From assembly GCA_001599755.1 (NCBI GenBank), contig BCHX01000003.1:2515289-2579288 (forward strand): DNA of 64,000 nucleotides. Direction: 5' to 3'. This document shows positions 21,722 to 30,993 of this stretch, in pieces. Position 1 is the first letter of the stretch, and each line of letters opens with the position of its first letter. A program made the translations under genes and the position numbers. This stretch comes from Gliomastix tumulicola (lineage: Eukaryota; Ascomycota; Sordariomycetes; Hypocreales; Bionectriaceae). The notes beneath the pieces were generated by a model. It was not told where the DNA came from, ran no database searches, and saw only the letters and a list, made by a program, of their open reading frames with translations.

Positions 21722-22840
21722 GATGTTCCATGAGAGGCGTCTTGGCGGGTCTCTTGGAATTGATGATTTGGGGGAAAGAACGAAATGGTGGAAGGAACCA
21801 TCCATGCGTATGGAAGACACAAAGACTGACCCCACCATTTCCTTCCCACCAACTGACTGTCACGATGCAATGACACTCAAGCAATATTCAACGAGCAAAG
21901 GATGCAACGATTATCTGACCCAAAATACAGCCACCATAAAGACCCAGGTATATGGAGTATTTAGACTTAATTGGTTATATAAGGTTGGACATGAATTTCT
22001 ACTTGAGCAGAACACAGACCCGGCGATGGGGATCTAGACGAGCTAGTTACCCAGATGAAATGATTCAATTTCAATCACTGCAAGTTAACAACGGTGAAGA
22101 AGGTTCTCGCATCGTTTAAAGGAATGCACGCAGTTCCCCTCAGTACCTACCTTACTCAGTAAGTAGGTAGGTGCTTACCTATCGCTCCTGCCAACTCAGC
22201 GAACAACAGTAGTACCTGCCTCCGGAAGAGAGACGAACGCCAACCAGAATTACAGTACCAGCACGATGGCAACGAGATTGCAGAATCATGTGCAGCACAA
22301 TACGAGAAAGTCATTCACCAAGGAGCTTACAGTCCTAAGTGTAGTCTAGCAGTGAAGTTCCAAGTTCAACACGATGGCCTACTCTTGGACAGCCTTCGGA
22401 CGCATGCTTTCCTGCTACGTCGCCGCCCCTGGCCCCTGCTTCATTAAGCCACTTGTTGCAAAAACCAGAAGGAAGAAGTGGCCAGAGCCCATTTTTAGTT
22501 GCTAGGGAACTCGCAAATTACATTTTCAGGAAGGCAACACCAAGTTGCACGTTCCCAGCTCCTGCTTCATAAGGCCTGTGCCACTAAAACCTGAAGGCAA
22601 GAGCGACTGGGAACCGTTTGTTGCCAGTGAATTTACAAAATTGATTTGAGGAAGGCACCATCGACTTGCACCAGGACCATTATCTTGGGGTTTGCTGGAA
22701 CTGCTTCGTGGCAGATTCTTCTCTTCTCTTCAACAACAACGCTGGGTCCCCTCTCGTACACAACTAACTCGCAAACTGCTCGTTCAGTTCGCCTACACTT
22801 TTCGCACTCATTTACTGCATTCACTTTCGGTCTACGGATC
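21722..22840. other. Gene-free spacer with repeats
   Basis: Contains a TAGGTAG-rich patch (22140-22185, partly palindromic) and a tandem duplication at 22433-22671. No gene seen. Confidence 0.6.
22433..22671. repeat. Imperfect tandem duplication, two ~115-bp units
   Basis: Units 22433-22550 and 22559-22671 share CCTGCTTCAT at the start, AAACC.GAAGG in the middle and GAGGAAGGCA/CAGGAAGGCA followed by CTTGCAC/GTTGCAC at the end. Divergence is considerable, so the duplication is old. It lies just upstream of the small membrane-protein gene. Confidence 0.75.
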
Positions 22841-23410
22841 ATGGATTGCTGGAAAAACCCCCAGTGTTCTTTTGAAGTGGCCGTCATAGGGACATGGATT
22901 GGAGCCGTCTTCACCGTTCTAAGTTTCTTTTGGATGATCTGCGTGACGAAATGGCCGTCCTGGTTTATTCCCTCCGATAATTCAGCCGATCGCGCAGCAT
23001 CCTCCCTCGAAGCCATCCAACGAGACATCTCCGCGGTCAGGAATGTCACAGACAAGGTTTTGGCCGGCGAGGTGGCTCTTGAGGCCCAATGGACGAAGGT
23101 GGTATCGTCGTTGACCACCCTTGCTCCCCAGGAGGCAGGGCCTGTGCAGGCGATACCAAGCTTGCTTATGTCGATGAATGTGGAGGCCGAGCGTCGCCAT
23201 CAGGAGACTATGACAAGACTCGATGACGAGATCACCCGTCTTAGGGATCTGACTACCTCAATGACTCGCATCGCCGACAACATGGACGCCGATAGAGCTT
23301 CCTCAAGGTTCCGAAGGATGACAACCCTTCCGCGCCCCAGGGCGCGCCCACGCCGAAGACCTAGGCTGGGGACGAACCCAGGCACTTCCCAATCAACTCC
23401 AGGGGGTTGA
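22841..23410 (+). CDS. Small single-pass membrane protein with coiled coil
   Basis: 189 residues from ATG 22841 (A at -3). One hydrophobic helix near the N-terminus (AVIGTWIGAVFTVLSFFWMI, about residues 13-32), no signal-peptide charge pattern, then a helical region rich in Glu, Arg and Leu (RHQETMTRLDDEITRLRD) likely to form a coiled coil, and an Arg/Pro-rich tail. The frame is open for 65 codons further upstream, without support. Family not recognised; it resembles short lineage-specific fungal membrane proteins. The coding bias is moderate. Confidence 0.5.
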   Translation: MDCWKNPQCSFEVAVIGTWIGAVFTVLSFFWMICVTKWPSWFIPSDNSADRAASSLEAIQRDISAVRNVTDKVLAGEVALEAQWTKVVSSLTTLAPQEAGPVQAIPSLLMSMNVEAERRHQETMTRLDDEITRLRDLTTSMTRIADNMDADRASSRFRRMTTLPRPRARPRRRPRLGTNPGTSQSTPGG

Positions 23411-23740
23411 TTGATGACCACAAGTCCCATGTGGGGGTAGGGGCCTAGCCCCTACCTCTCCAGCGCAGAGCTCGCACCTCAACGCGGTGCTGGAGTCCAG
23501 TAGCCTTGCGATCACGGCGATGATGCATGGCGAAGCTAAGACGAGCTCATGTAGATAGGTGTAAAGAGTTGAGATGGCCTGTTTGGGAAGGGTGCCCTTG
23601 AGGGTGGAGAAAGAGGGACGGAAGGGAATGGCGTGAGACAATAGGGGAAAAGAACGGCACAGATACTCACTAAATGCAACCAATTTTGTCTGCCGGCTTT
23701 TAGTCCCTCCCCCCCGTGAGAGTCCAGTTATTAAGAGATA

Positions 23741-23953
23741 TTGGATATTTTTGGTCTTCCTTGCCAGCTTGTGCGGGTGGTTGTTGTAATCTTTGGCCAT
23801 ATAAGTGATTTTATAGCGGGACAGGTAGACATGATTCGGCTGGACCAACACTTCCCAGCCCAGCTACTCCCACCTTCGCCCGGGTGTGGGAACCAAAGTC
23901 GGCGTCAGGAGTCTTATAGACCTTTTGTTTGTCTACAAGTAGCGGCATCGTAG
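23741..23953 (+). pseudogene. Relic of a DUF7580-family gene
   Basis: The frame includes IFGHISDFIAGQVDMIRL and QLLPPSPGCGNQSR, matching IFGHVCGFVAGQVDMIRL and QLLPPSPGCGSQSR of the gene at 14568-16516 (opposite orientation). At the DNA level about 120 bp are shared, with a gap of about 25 bp. Most differences are C-to-T or G-to-A, as left by repeat-induced point mutation. There is no start or surrounding gene structure. Confidence 0.75.
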
Positions 23954-24278
23954 ATCTTTTCAAATGAGAGCTGTACGAACGAAGGCTGGCGAATAAGCAA
24001 GCCACTGATCCAGGAGCATGGCGGGAGATTTGTCTGGGTGACGACGTTAATGTCTCTAGCATTTTCGCGGTTTGTGAGGCTCCATGAGTCTCCCCATATT
24101 ATGCCAACACTTTCCCTATGCCCGCTTACTACAACCAATCATCATTACAGCGCATTGCTAGGTGCAGGAGTCAGGCTTATCCCGAACACCAAATGCTTTA
24201 CCGAAACACCTCACTTGATTGATTGGTGGTTCCCGAGTCGCACCCGGACACTTTCAATTCTTGTTCTCGGAGCCATCA
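23954..24278. other. Intergenic region
   Basis: 3' flank of the F-box gene and of the relic. Nothing recognised. Confidence 0.5.
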
Positions 24279-25430
24279 TTAAAGGCGTCGGAGTTGCGCC
24301 CACTCTCCTCCAGGTGCCAGCGTGACGCCATCCCCGATAGTCCATTTCTGCCACGCAACCCCTGGCCCAGCCTCCTCGGGGTCTCTCGATATCCTCGGGG
24401 TCGACTTCGCACTATCATACAGCATGAGTGTCTTCCACTGCCAGTCTTGCGGTGATCTTAGGGAGCCGAGGTTGTAGTACGTCGCAAGCTTGATCGTCCA
24501 TCCCGTCCTCTCAGTCTCCTGTATGTCAATACAGTAGTCCGCCATGCACATGGGGCAAGACTTCCTCGACTTTGAACAAGGAACGAAGAGAGCCGGGCTG
24601 TTGGCATCCTTATGCAGCTCATCCATTTGCGTTACGAAGCAGAAACCATGTCCAGACCAGACACGTTCACGACGGTTGGAGTCGTCCCCTGCCAATTGGA
24701 GGTGGGCGCAGACGTAATGCCCCCTCGTCTCCATCCAGCGCCGCAGAGCCCGCGCGTCTCGCTTCTTATTCCATATGTTCGTAATGCACATCACAACCAG
24801 CTCGTCGTCGATCACCCTAGCCTTCCACGCCATGGAAGTTCGTGAGCCACACCGTGGCCTCCAAGTCTCCGTAAAGTGAAGCGGGCTCAGGCTAAGGCCG
24901 TGCTTGCGTCCCAGAAAGTGCCTTTTCATGATGGTACGGGCGACGACAAATGGGAGCCAGATTCCGGACAGCCGCCAGCTGGAGGAGTCGTATGAACAGT
25001 CCTCATAGGCCGCTCCCCCAATGCCATATCGTGCAGGGGTAGCATGGGCCCAAAACTTGTTTTTCCAAGGGTGCAGATTGTTGCAGCCAAAGCAGTAGTA
25101 CAGGCCGGGGAAGTCCTTCTCCAAGAGCAAAAGGAGCTGGTGTCGCGAGGAGGCATCCATTGACTGAACAGGGGGCAGATATTGCCTGAAGAAGGTTCGG
25201 CATGTGAGCGCAAGCGCGAATTGGGACACGCCGTCGAGGTGCCTCATCACCTCAAGCATGATCTCGGGAGGGAACGCTGCGAATTGCCCAAGATTAGGCC
25301 GGGGACGCAACCGGAGTAGGCATTCGCAGGCTGTTCGACAGAGGTCTGCGAGCGGCAATAGAGACGTCTTGATGTGCCCCATCGTGTGAATCCTTGTGAG
25401 GGTCATTGATTGATATCGCAGATCATTCAA
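24279..25430 (-). CDS. F-box-like protein
   Basis: Intronless, 383 residues (ATG 25430; ATG 25406 or 25382 are alternatives). An F-box-like motif, FAAFPPEIMLEVMRHLDGVS followed by LALTCRTFF, lies at about residues 50-83; it would bind Skp1 and make the protein a substrate adaptor of an SCF ubiquitin ligase. The remainder is Cys/Trp-rich (FGCNNLHPW, CPMCMADYCIDI) and matches the general layout of fungal F-box proteins with a CxGC...H zinc-like segment; no WD or LRR repeats are visible. Target unknown. Confidence 0.75.
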   Translation of the reverse strand: MNDLRYQSMTLTRIHTMGHIKTSLLPLADLCRTACECLLRLRPRPNLGQFAAFPPEIMLEVMRHLDGVSQFALALTCRTFFRQYLPPVQSMDASSRHQLLLLLEKDFPGLYYCFGCNNLHPWKNKFWAHATPARYGIGGAAYEDCSYDSSSWRLSGIWLPFVVARTIMKRHFLGRKHGLSLSPLHFTETWRPRCGSRTSMAWKARVIDDELVVMCITNIWNKKRDARALRRWMETRGHYVCAHLQLAGDDSNRRERVWSGHGFCFVTQMDELHKDANSPALFVPCSKSRKSCPMCMADYCIDIQETERTGWTIKLATYYNLGSLRSPQDWQWKTLMLYDSAKSTPRISRDPEEAGPGVAWQKWTIGDGVTLAPGGEWAQLRRL

Positions 25431-25548
25431 CGGAGATGCTTATGGGATTGAGGAGGGGGGTAAATCGAAGGGTGGCAGGATTTGGGACTTGTCTGCTGCA
25501 GTTCCCGTCTTGTTGGGCCAGTGGCGTCCAGCTAATTTTCGCTGTCCT

Positions 25549-25672
25549 GTAGTAGTACTATACCTAAGGTACCTACTACCTAATAGGTCAGTACCCAAGT
25601 AGGTAGTAGGAGTAGTAAGGTACTAGTAGGTACTAGGTAGGTAGTTTCCTACCTACTAGTAGTGAGGACACA
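25549..25672. repeat. TAGGTAG/CTACCTA-rich palindromic repeat
   Basis: A 120-bp stretch made almost wholly of overlapping TAGGTA, TACCTA and AGTAGT units on both strands, able to fold into several hairpins. Similar patches occur at about 9042, 10965 and 22140. It lies upstream of the F-box gene and of the J-domain gene. Confidence 0.8.
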
Positions 25673-25927
25673 AAGTTGTGGTTAGTTGTAAGGAACCTTG
25701 GAAGATGATACTGGTGGACAGTTGAGGACGCAGGCAATGAGCCAGGCGCTTACATAATACATTCGGTCGTCAATTCAGATGCCATCATGGACACAGCACA
25801 CGTGCCATGCATTACATCACCTGCAGAATATCGCCAAAAAAAATATATTAACCGATCCGGGACAGTGCCTCCAACATCAATCTCTTCTCGAGCGACGACT
25901 CCCACTCCCTGCCAGTCGTGATGAGGC

Positions 25928-27012
25928 ATGCCATCCCGTCCCGCCGTCTCTCTCCTTAAGCGCGCCTCGCCGCCCCTCGTCGTCGTCGTCGTCCGCTGCC
26001 CGTTCCTCTACACGGCCCGATGTCGCTCCCTCCTCGCCTCCTCGCATGAGGCCGTCGCTCCTCGGGCGAGATGCGATTGGCGAAGCTTCAGCACGTCTCG
26101 CTGCCTCAGGAGCGCCGCCGTCCATGCGAAGACCCATTATGAGCGTCTGCACGTCCATCACGACGCGACGCCCGCCGAGATCAAGAAGTCAGAAGCCACC
26201 CTGTCCAGGCATTCCTAAGCTCTCGTCACTAACAATGACCCTCATACAGATCCTTCTACCGCCTCTCCAAAGCACACCACCCCGACATAAACCCCAACGA
26301 CCCCTCCGCCTCCCACACCTTCTCCCTCCTCTCCGAGTCCTACACCATCCTCTCCGACCCTCCGCGCCGCGCCGCCTACGACCGCGACGTCCTCCGCCTG
26401 CACCAGCACTCCTCCTCCTCCCCGCACGCTGGTGCCGGAGTCGGCGCTTCGTACCACAGCAGCACGACGCCCGCCGGCGGCCGCCCCGCGAGCGGCCTGA
26501 GCAGACGGAGGGGTACATTCCGCGGGCCGCCGCCGAGCTTCTATCGCAGCGGCGGCTGGGGCCCGCAGGCCGACAAGCGGCAGAAGGCGCACCACGAGAC
26601 GACGGGCGCGCACTCGCACGACACAGGCCACCGCCCGGGGGCGCATGATCATTCCCACCACCACCACCATAACCCGTTCGCGGAGCACCACCACCACCAC
26701 CATAACCCGTTCGCGGAGCACCACCACCACCAGCACGGCGGCATGGGCCCCGGGGCGGATCCCTTCGGGCACCACGACGACGTGCCGCACTTTGACCGGC
26801 GGGCGACGGAGCACACGCAGCAGCGCGAGGACAAGAGGCGCTGGGCGAGGGAGAGGAGGGCGTTCGGGGACGACGGGGTCGAGTTTGAGCCGCAGATGAG
26901 CATCGGGGCGCACTTTGTCGTCGTCCTGGGGATCCTGGCTGCGAGCTTCATTGTGCCGATGTTGTATCTGCGGATTGTGCGGAGCAACAAGAGGAACAAG
27001 GAGGCCAACTGA
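25928..27012 (+). CDS. J-domain (DnaJ/Hsp40-like) protein with His-rich repeats and C-terminal TM
   Basis: Two exons, 25928-26187 and 26250-27012 (donor GTCAGA, acceptor TACAG), 340 residues. The arginine-rich, acid-poor N-terminus looks like a mitochondrial targeting sequence. The J domain spans about residues 70-130, with THYERLHV, EIKKSFYRLSKAHHPD (the HPD tripeptide that stimulates Hsp70 ATPase) and SYTILSDPPRRAAYD. Then comes a Gly/His-rich region with a repeated HHHHHNPFAE unit, and a single hydrophobic helix (FVVVLGILAASFIVPMLYL) before a basic tail. It probably recruits Hsp70 to a membrane, likely mitochondrial. The HPD motif is intact. Confidence 0.85.
26656..26728 (+). repeat. In-frame tandem repeat encoding HHHHHNPFAE
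   Basis: Two nearly identical 30-33 bp units inside the J-domain gene, differing by one CAC codon, followed by a further CAC run. Typical of replication slippage. Confidence 0.9.
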
Positions 27013-28258
27013 TTGGGTCCCCGTCTGGGACTGTGTTGTTGTTGTTGTTCTACTTGTACATTATCATGGCGAAACGGTATATACGGGCAGGGAGAGTAGG
27101 AGATTGCCTGCTCTTTCTGGCTCTGGCGGCTGCAGGGCTATTCTTTCATCTCGACCCCAGGTGTCTTTCAGCCGTCTCGGTGCCTGTGCCTCACTGTCAC
27201 AGCCAGCTCCAGAAGGCGAGCAAAATCGCAGCAGGACAACGCCAGCGGACGTCTGAGTGACTCTTTTTCATGCGACCTACCTTCATCAGACGTCCCCGAC
27301 AATTTATGTCATCACCGAACATCCTTTACGCCAATTTCGGGAGCCTTCCTGGCTTTTTCTTACACTACAATGCCCAACAGTCAAGGTATCCAGACGCTGT
27401 GGACAGAACCTGGTTCAACTGGCCAGTGACTCATGGCACACATCCTGTTTCGTCGTGTATATCCCGTTGTATTCCTCAAAATTGCAACATACCAGGTTCC
27501 CTCGGAGGCGGCTGGATCGATCGCCCACCACTTCCCCCAATGTATTTAATGGGAGAGGAAGATCCCCGAACCTGCTTTGGCTGTGGTCGGGTGGGTTTCA
27601 CCAAGCGTACCTGTCCGAAATGCAGCAACACCTGCAATTACTGCAAGAAGGAGGGGCAGCATCAACAACAGAGTCAGCTCGCCTGTGTGAGATACTTAAG
27701 TTCTCTGGTCTCATGGTCCGAATGCGAGACCGGTTGCGCCCATGCTTCCTCGAGGGCAGTACAGTTGTTGGCCTTCTCATTCGCCGGAGGGCTGCCGAGA
27801 ACCGGGGTGCTATACGGAGGACTACCGACATAATTGATCCGGTCAATAGTACTAGAGTACCAAGCCGACTCAAGTTCTCAACTCCACGAAACTCAGACAT
27901 CCATGGGGTGGTATCAAGGTTGGGTCATACTGGAGTCTTCTGACCATGACCTGGCAATGATGGGTAGACATTCTGTTCCCTTTCCTTGTATGAAACTAGT
28001 ATGGTGTGGCTACTAGAGGTACACTGTCCTTATATATAGCCAGATGTCCTTGAATTCGGGAGACAGCCTGAGCCTCACCACTGGCTTAGGATACAACTTA
28101 CTAAGACATCACTTCAGTTAAGTATTATAGGGGCGCCATACTAGAAGTTCAAGTAGAAAACCCGGAGAGAGAGAGAGCTGTCATTTGGGTTTATTTGCTT
28201 CTATAAAGCCTTAGATTTTCAGCACCTTGGACGGTGGAAAAAAGAAAAAAAAAAGGAA
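27013..28258. other. Gene-poor region with a cysteine-cluster fragment
   Basis: An open frame 27270-27833 has no clear start or bias except at 27573-27650, where CFGCGRVGFTKRTCPKCSNT is followed by CNYCKK, a zinc-binding-like cluster. This may be a fragment of a retroelement Gag or a zinc-ribbon gene. Nothing else recognised; an A-rich tract lies at 28238-28256. Confidence 0.35.
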
Positions 28259-28340
28259 TGCGCGAATCGGGAATTGAACCCGAACCTCAAGAAACCTCAA
28301 GAATGGAAATCGTGAATCCTAACCATTAGACCATCCGCGC
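28259..28340 (-). tRNA. tRNA-Gly (anticodon UCC) with 10-nt intron
   Basis: Acceptor stem GCGCGGA pairs with TTCGCGC (G-T once); T arm TCGGG-TTCAATT-CCCGA; D arm GTCTAATGGTTAGGAT. The anticodon loop TTTCCAT gives UCC. Between position 37 and the 3' anticodon stem sits TTCTTGAGGT, an exact copy of the following ten bases; it occupies the standard intron position. Without it the tRNA is 72 nt including the discriminator. One C-T mismatch remains in the anticodon stem. Confidence 0.85.
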
Positions 28341-28753
28341 CTTTCACTGTAGCAGGGCATCGCCAAGAGCCTTCGATCTCATCGGCCAGTCAAGGGTTGG
28401 AATAAGGCGTTGCTTGACTCCTTGCTGATGCGCATCATCACAGGCCATGATAGGAACCAGAGCAACGAGAAAGGAGACGCTACGAAGGGCAATCTCACCA
28501 TGCCTTACCAGTTTATAGTTGAATGGGTCACTATCAGAACATCACTTGAGACAGCCTGCGATTCTACGGGTGCATGTGGTAAACCTGAAGGATTTTCATT
28601 GATATTGAGCATCCCACCAACTCTACATCCGACTCTAAACCAGCGCAATGCAAGATTCGAGTATGGTACAAGCGCGACTCCAATATTTTCAAAAGACTCG
28701 CGAGAGAACGCCCTCAAGGGGCCCAGTCAAATAGAGACTACAACGGGCAGAGC
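28341..28753. other. Intergenic region
   Basis: Between the tRNA and the 3' end of the porin gene. Nothing recognised. Confidence 0.5.
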
Positions 28754-30247
28754 TTAACCCTCAAAGGTGAAGCTGGCACCGATCTATTCGTCAAGTGTTA
28801 GTCACCAAGGAGGCTACGCCTGATAAGCCAAGCTGGACTGCGGCTTACCTTGTGGTTGGCCTGGTCAATCTTCTGGGTGTCGAAAGAACCACCGAGACCA
28901 AGGGTAACACCCTCGCGGAGGAGGACGTTGTAGGCAACGGCGGCGATACCGCGGTCGTTGATCTTGAACTGTTTGAGGGGGGCAGAGTCAGTACATCTGA
29001 CACAAAGACGAAGAGAATCGACGAACGCCTAAAACAGGACTGTTCCGAGGACAGGACGGATCGAACCTTGGCGAAAGAGACGGGGTCGATGCGGTACTTG
29101 CTGGCAACCTCGAGGCCGACAGTGTTGCCAGTCTTGGAGTTCCAGGTAGCCTTAGCACCAGCCTCGACCTGGCTGTTGACCTTGTGGTAGTAGGAAGCAG
29201 CGAAGACGCTGAGGTTGTCCGAGGCAGTGACAGCGGCGCTGTACTGGGGCGCGGAGTAGCCGACGGCGGCGCTGTAGGCAGTCAGGGCCGCCTTGTTGAC
29301 GTCGTAGCCGGCGGAGCCACCAGCGAGGAAGCCCTCGTGGCCGATGACGGCGTCCACGTTGGCGGTAGGGCCCTTGAGCAGGTCAAAGAAGGCACGGCCG
29401 TGGAAGTTGGGCTGCTTGAAGTGCAGGTTGAACTTGGCGCCGGTGCCGGCAGTGGCGGGGAGGAAGTTGAAGAGACCCTCGAGCTTAAGACCCTTGGCGA
29501 GGGAGTCGTTGACCTCGAGCTTGGTGTCGAGCACGTTGGCCGTGTTCCAGGTCTGGGTGAGGGTGAGGCCTGCGCGTGAATAGAGCATTAGCAGCTGTGC
29601 GAAGCCGTCGTTGGCAGGTTGAAAGCAAGCTGCGAATTCGATCGGCCAGTTACTCCTGGAGCCGAGAATTCGCGAAATAGAAAGCGACGGGTACCGTCTA
29701 TTAGACGATGCTCTTGAAGACCGAGACTTCTTGTTCTTCTTGTCGCTTGCCGACGCAGGATCAACTTTTGCTTGGGGTTCTGTACCGTGAGGCTTGTCGG
29801 TGTATTTTCCCTCAATCTGCACAAAAGGGCGTCAGTCCACGACCAATGCTTCGGGAGTTCGATCCGCGCAACAGACAGATTGTCGCGCGGTAGGAGAGAG
29901 GTGACTTACGGAACCAGAGGTGGCCTTCTCGTGGCTGGCCTTGCCGGTCACCTTGAAAGCGACGCCATTGGGAGCGGTGTCCTTGAACTCAAGGGTGGTG
30001 GCAGAGAGGTGGTAGAAATCCTTGTTAAGGAGCTAGAGGCAGAAAAACGACACAAAAGAAGTGTCAAGCGTCAGCGTTCAACGTCCCAAATCAATGCGCA
30101 GTGTCGCTGTTGATAATGAAGCTTCGGCAAAGCTCCGAGCTTCCAGAGAGGATTTTCTCCGGCGCAGCTCCAATGGAAGGGGGGAGGAGGGCTCTCTCGT
30201 ACATCGTTGGCCGGCTTGGCGATATCGGAGTAGGCAGGGACAGACAT
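28754..30247 (-). CDS. POR1: Mitochondrial outer-membrane porin (VDAC)
   Basis: Six exons: 30247-30203, 30032-29910, 29816-29786, 29569-29067, 28968-28849, 28783-28754; 283 residues, the usual VDAC length. It forms the 19-strand beta-barrel that carries metabolites and ATP across the outer mitochondrial membrane. Start MSVPAYSDIAKPAND matches fungal porins. Family segments include DLLNKDFYH, FKVTGKASHEK, LTLTQTWNTANVLDTKLEV, FFDLLKGPTA and YRIDPVSFAK; the C-terminus ASFTFEG supplies the beta-signal with an aromatic residue. Two very small exons (31 and 30 nt) are supported by phase and by the protein sequence. The fourth intron uses the weaker donor GTTCGA. Confidence 0.95.
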
Positions 30248-30993
30248 GATGAAGCTGTTGTTGTAGTGTCGTGCGAGATACGGCTACAATGGATGGAATG
30301 GATGCGTGTGGGAGGAGAGGGAAATTCTGGGGGGGGGAGGAACAGAGCTGGTGGGAAATAATAGGGCGAGAGGTATCGTCAGTGCCGTTCGTTATTTCGA
30401 CAGCGAGGCCTTGCACCCAAATTGCGAGGTGGAGCCGAAGCGCCCTGTTCTACGCCCTCTGATTGGCTGGTGGCGGTAGCTTCCAGTTGACCGTTCCCCC
30501 AAACTTTCCTCCCTGCATGGGTCTGGTTGTCACTGGAACAACCGAGCGGACCACTAAAGAGCTCCCCCAGAAGCCAATCTGCCCCGTTATGAGAGCTACG
30601 AGGTCGGCTGATGTCGGCTCGTGAATCATCCACGTGGGGATACACACCTCCTTTCTGGCTCGATGGAAGGGGTCACGATAATGCACAAGGATGGCTGTCA
30701 ACTTGTTGGGGTGCTTTTTCGGTCCTCGCATGAACGCCGATTCTATTGGTATCCAGTCGCCTACTACCTACTCCCCGTTTTTGTTGTTTGTCCTCTGCAC
30801 GACACGAGCAAAGGAGAAGAACAAACACGCTTGTGCAAGTTGTGTTCTTCCGATATTGCCAAAATAATGCCCTCAAGCCCCACCAAAAACATGTCGCGAG
30901 ATGTTCGGGTATTGTGTCAAGAAAGCGGATAATTCATGCATCAAATATCGCCATCTCAACGCGTCTATGCCCTTATGCACATAATTCACCATC
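30248..30993. other. Upstream region of the porin gene
   Basis: 746 bp between two minus-strand genes; includes a run of nine G (30329-30339 area). No gene seen. Confidence 0.5.

Noticed and set aside
26242..26913. Val/Arg-rich minus-strand frame
   Set aside because: Antisense of the J-domain gene's His-rich repeat; low complexity.
1..28000. Secondary-metabolite cluster
   Set aside because: No polyketide synthase, NRPS, terpene synthase or P450 is present.
29840..29875. GGAGTTCGATCCGCGC as a tRNA T arm
   Set aside because: Located in a porin intron; stems do not form.
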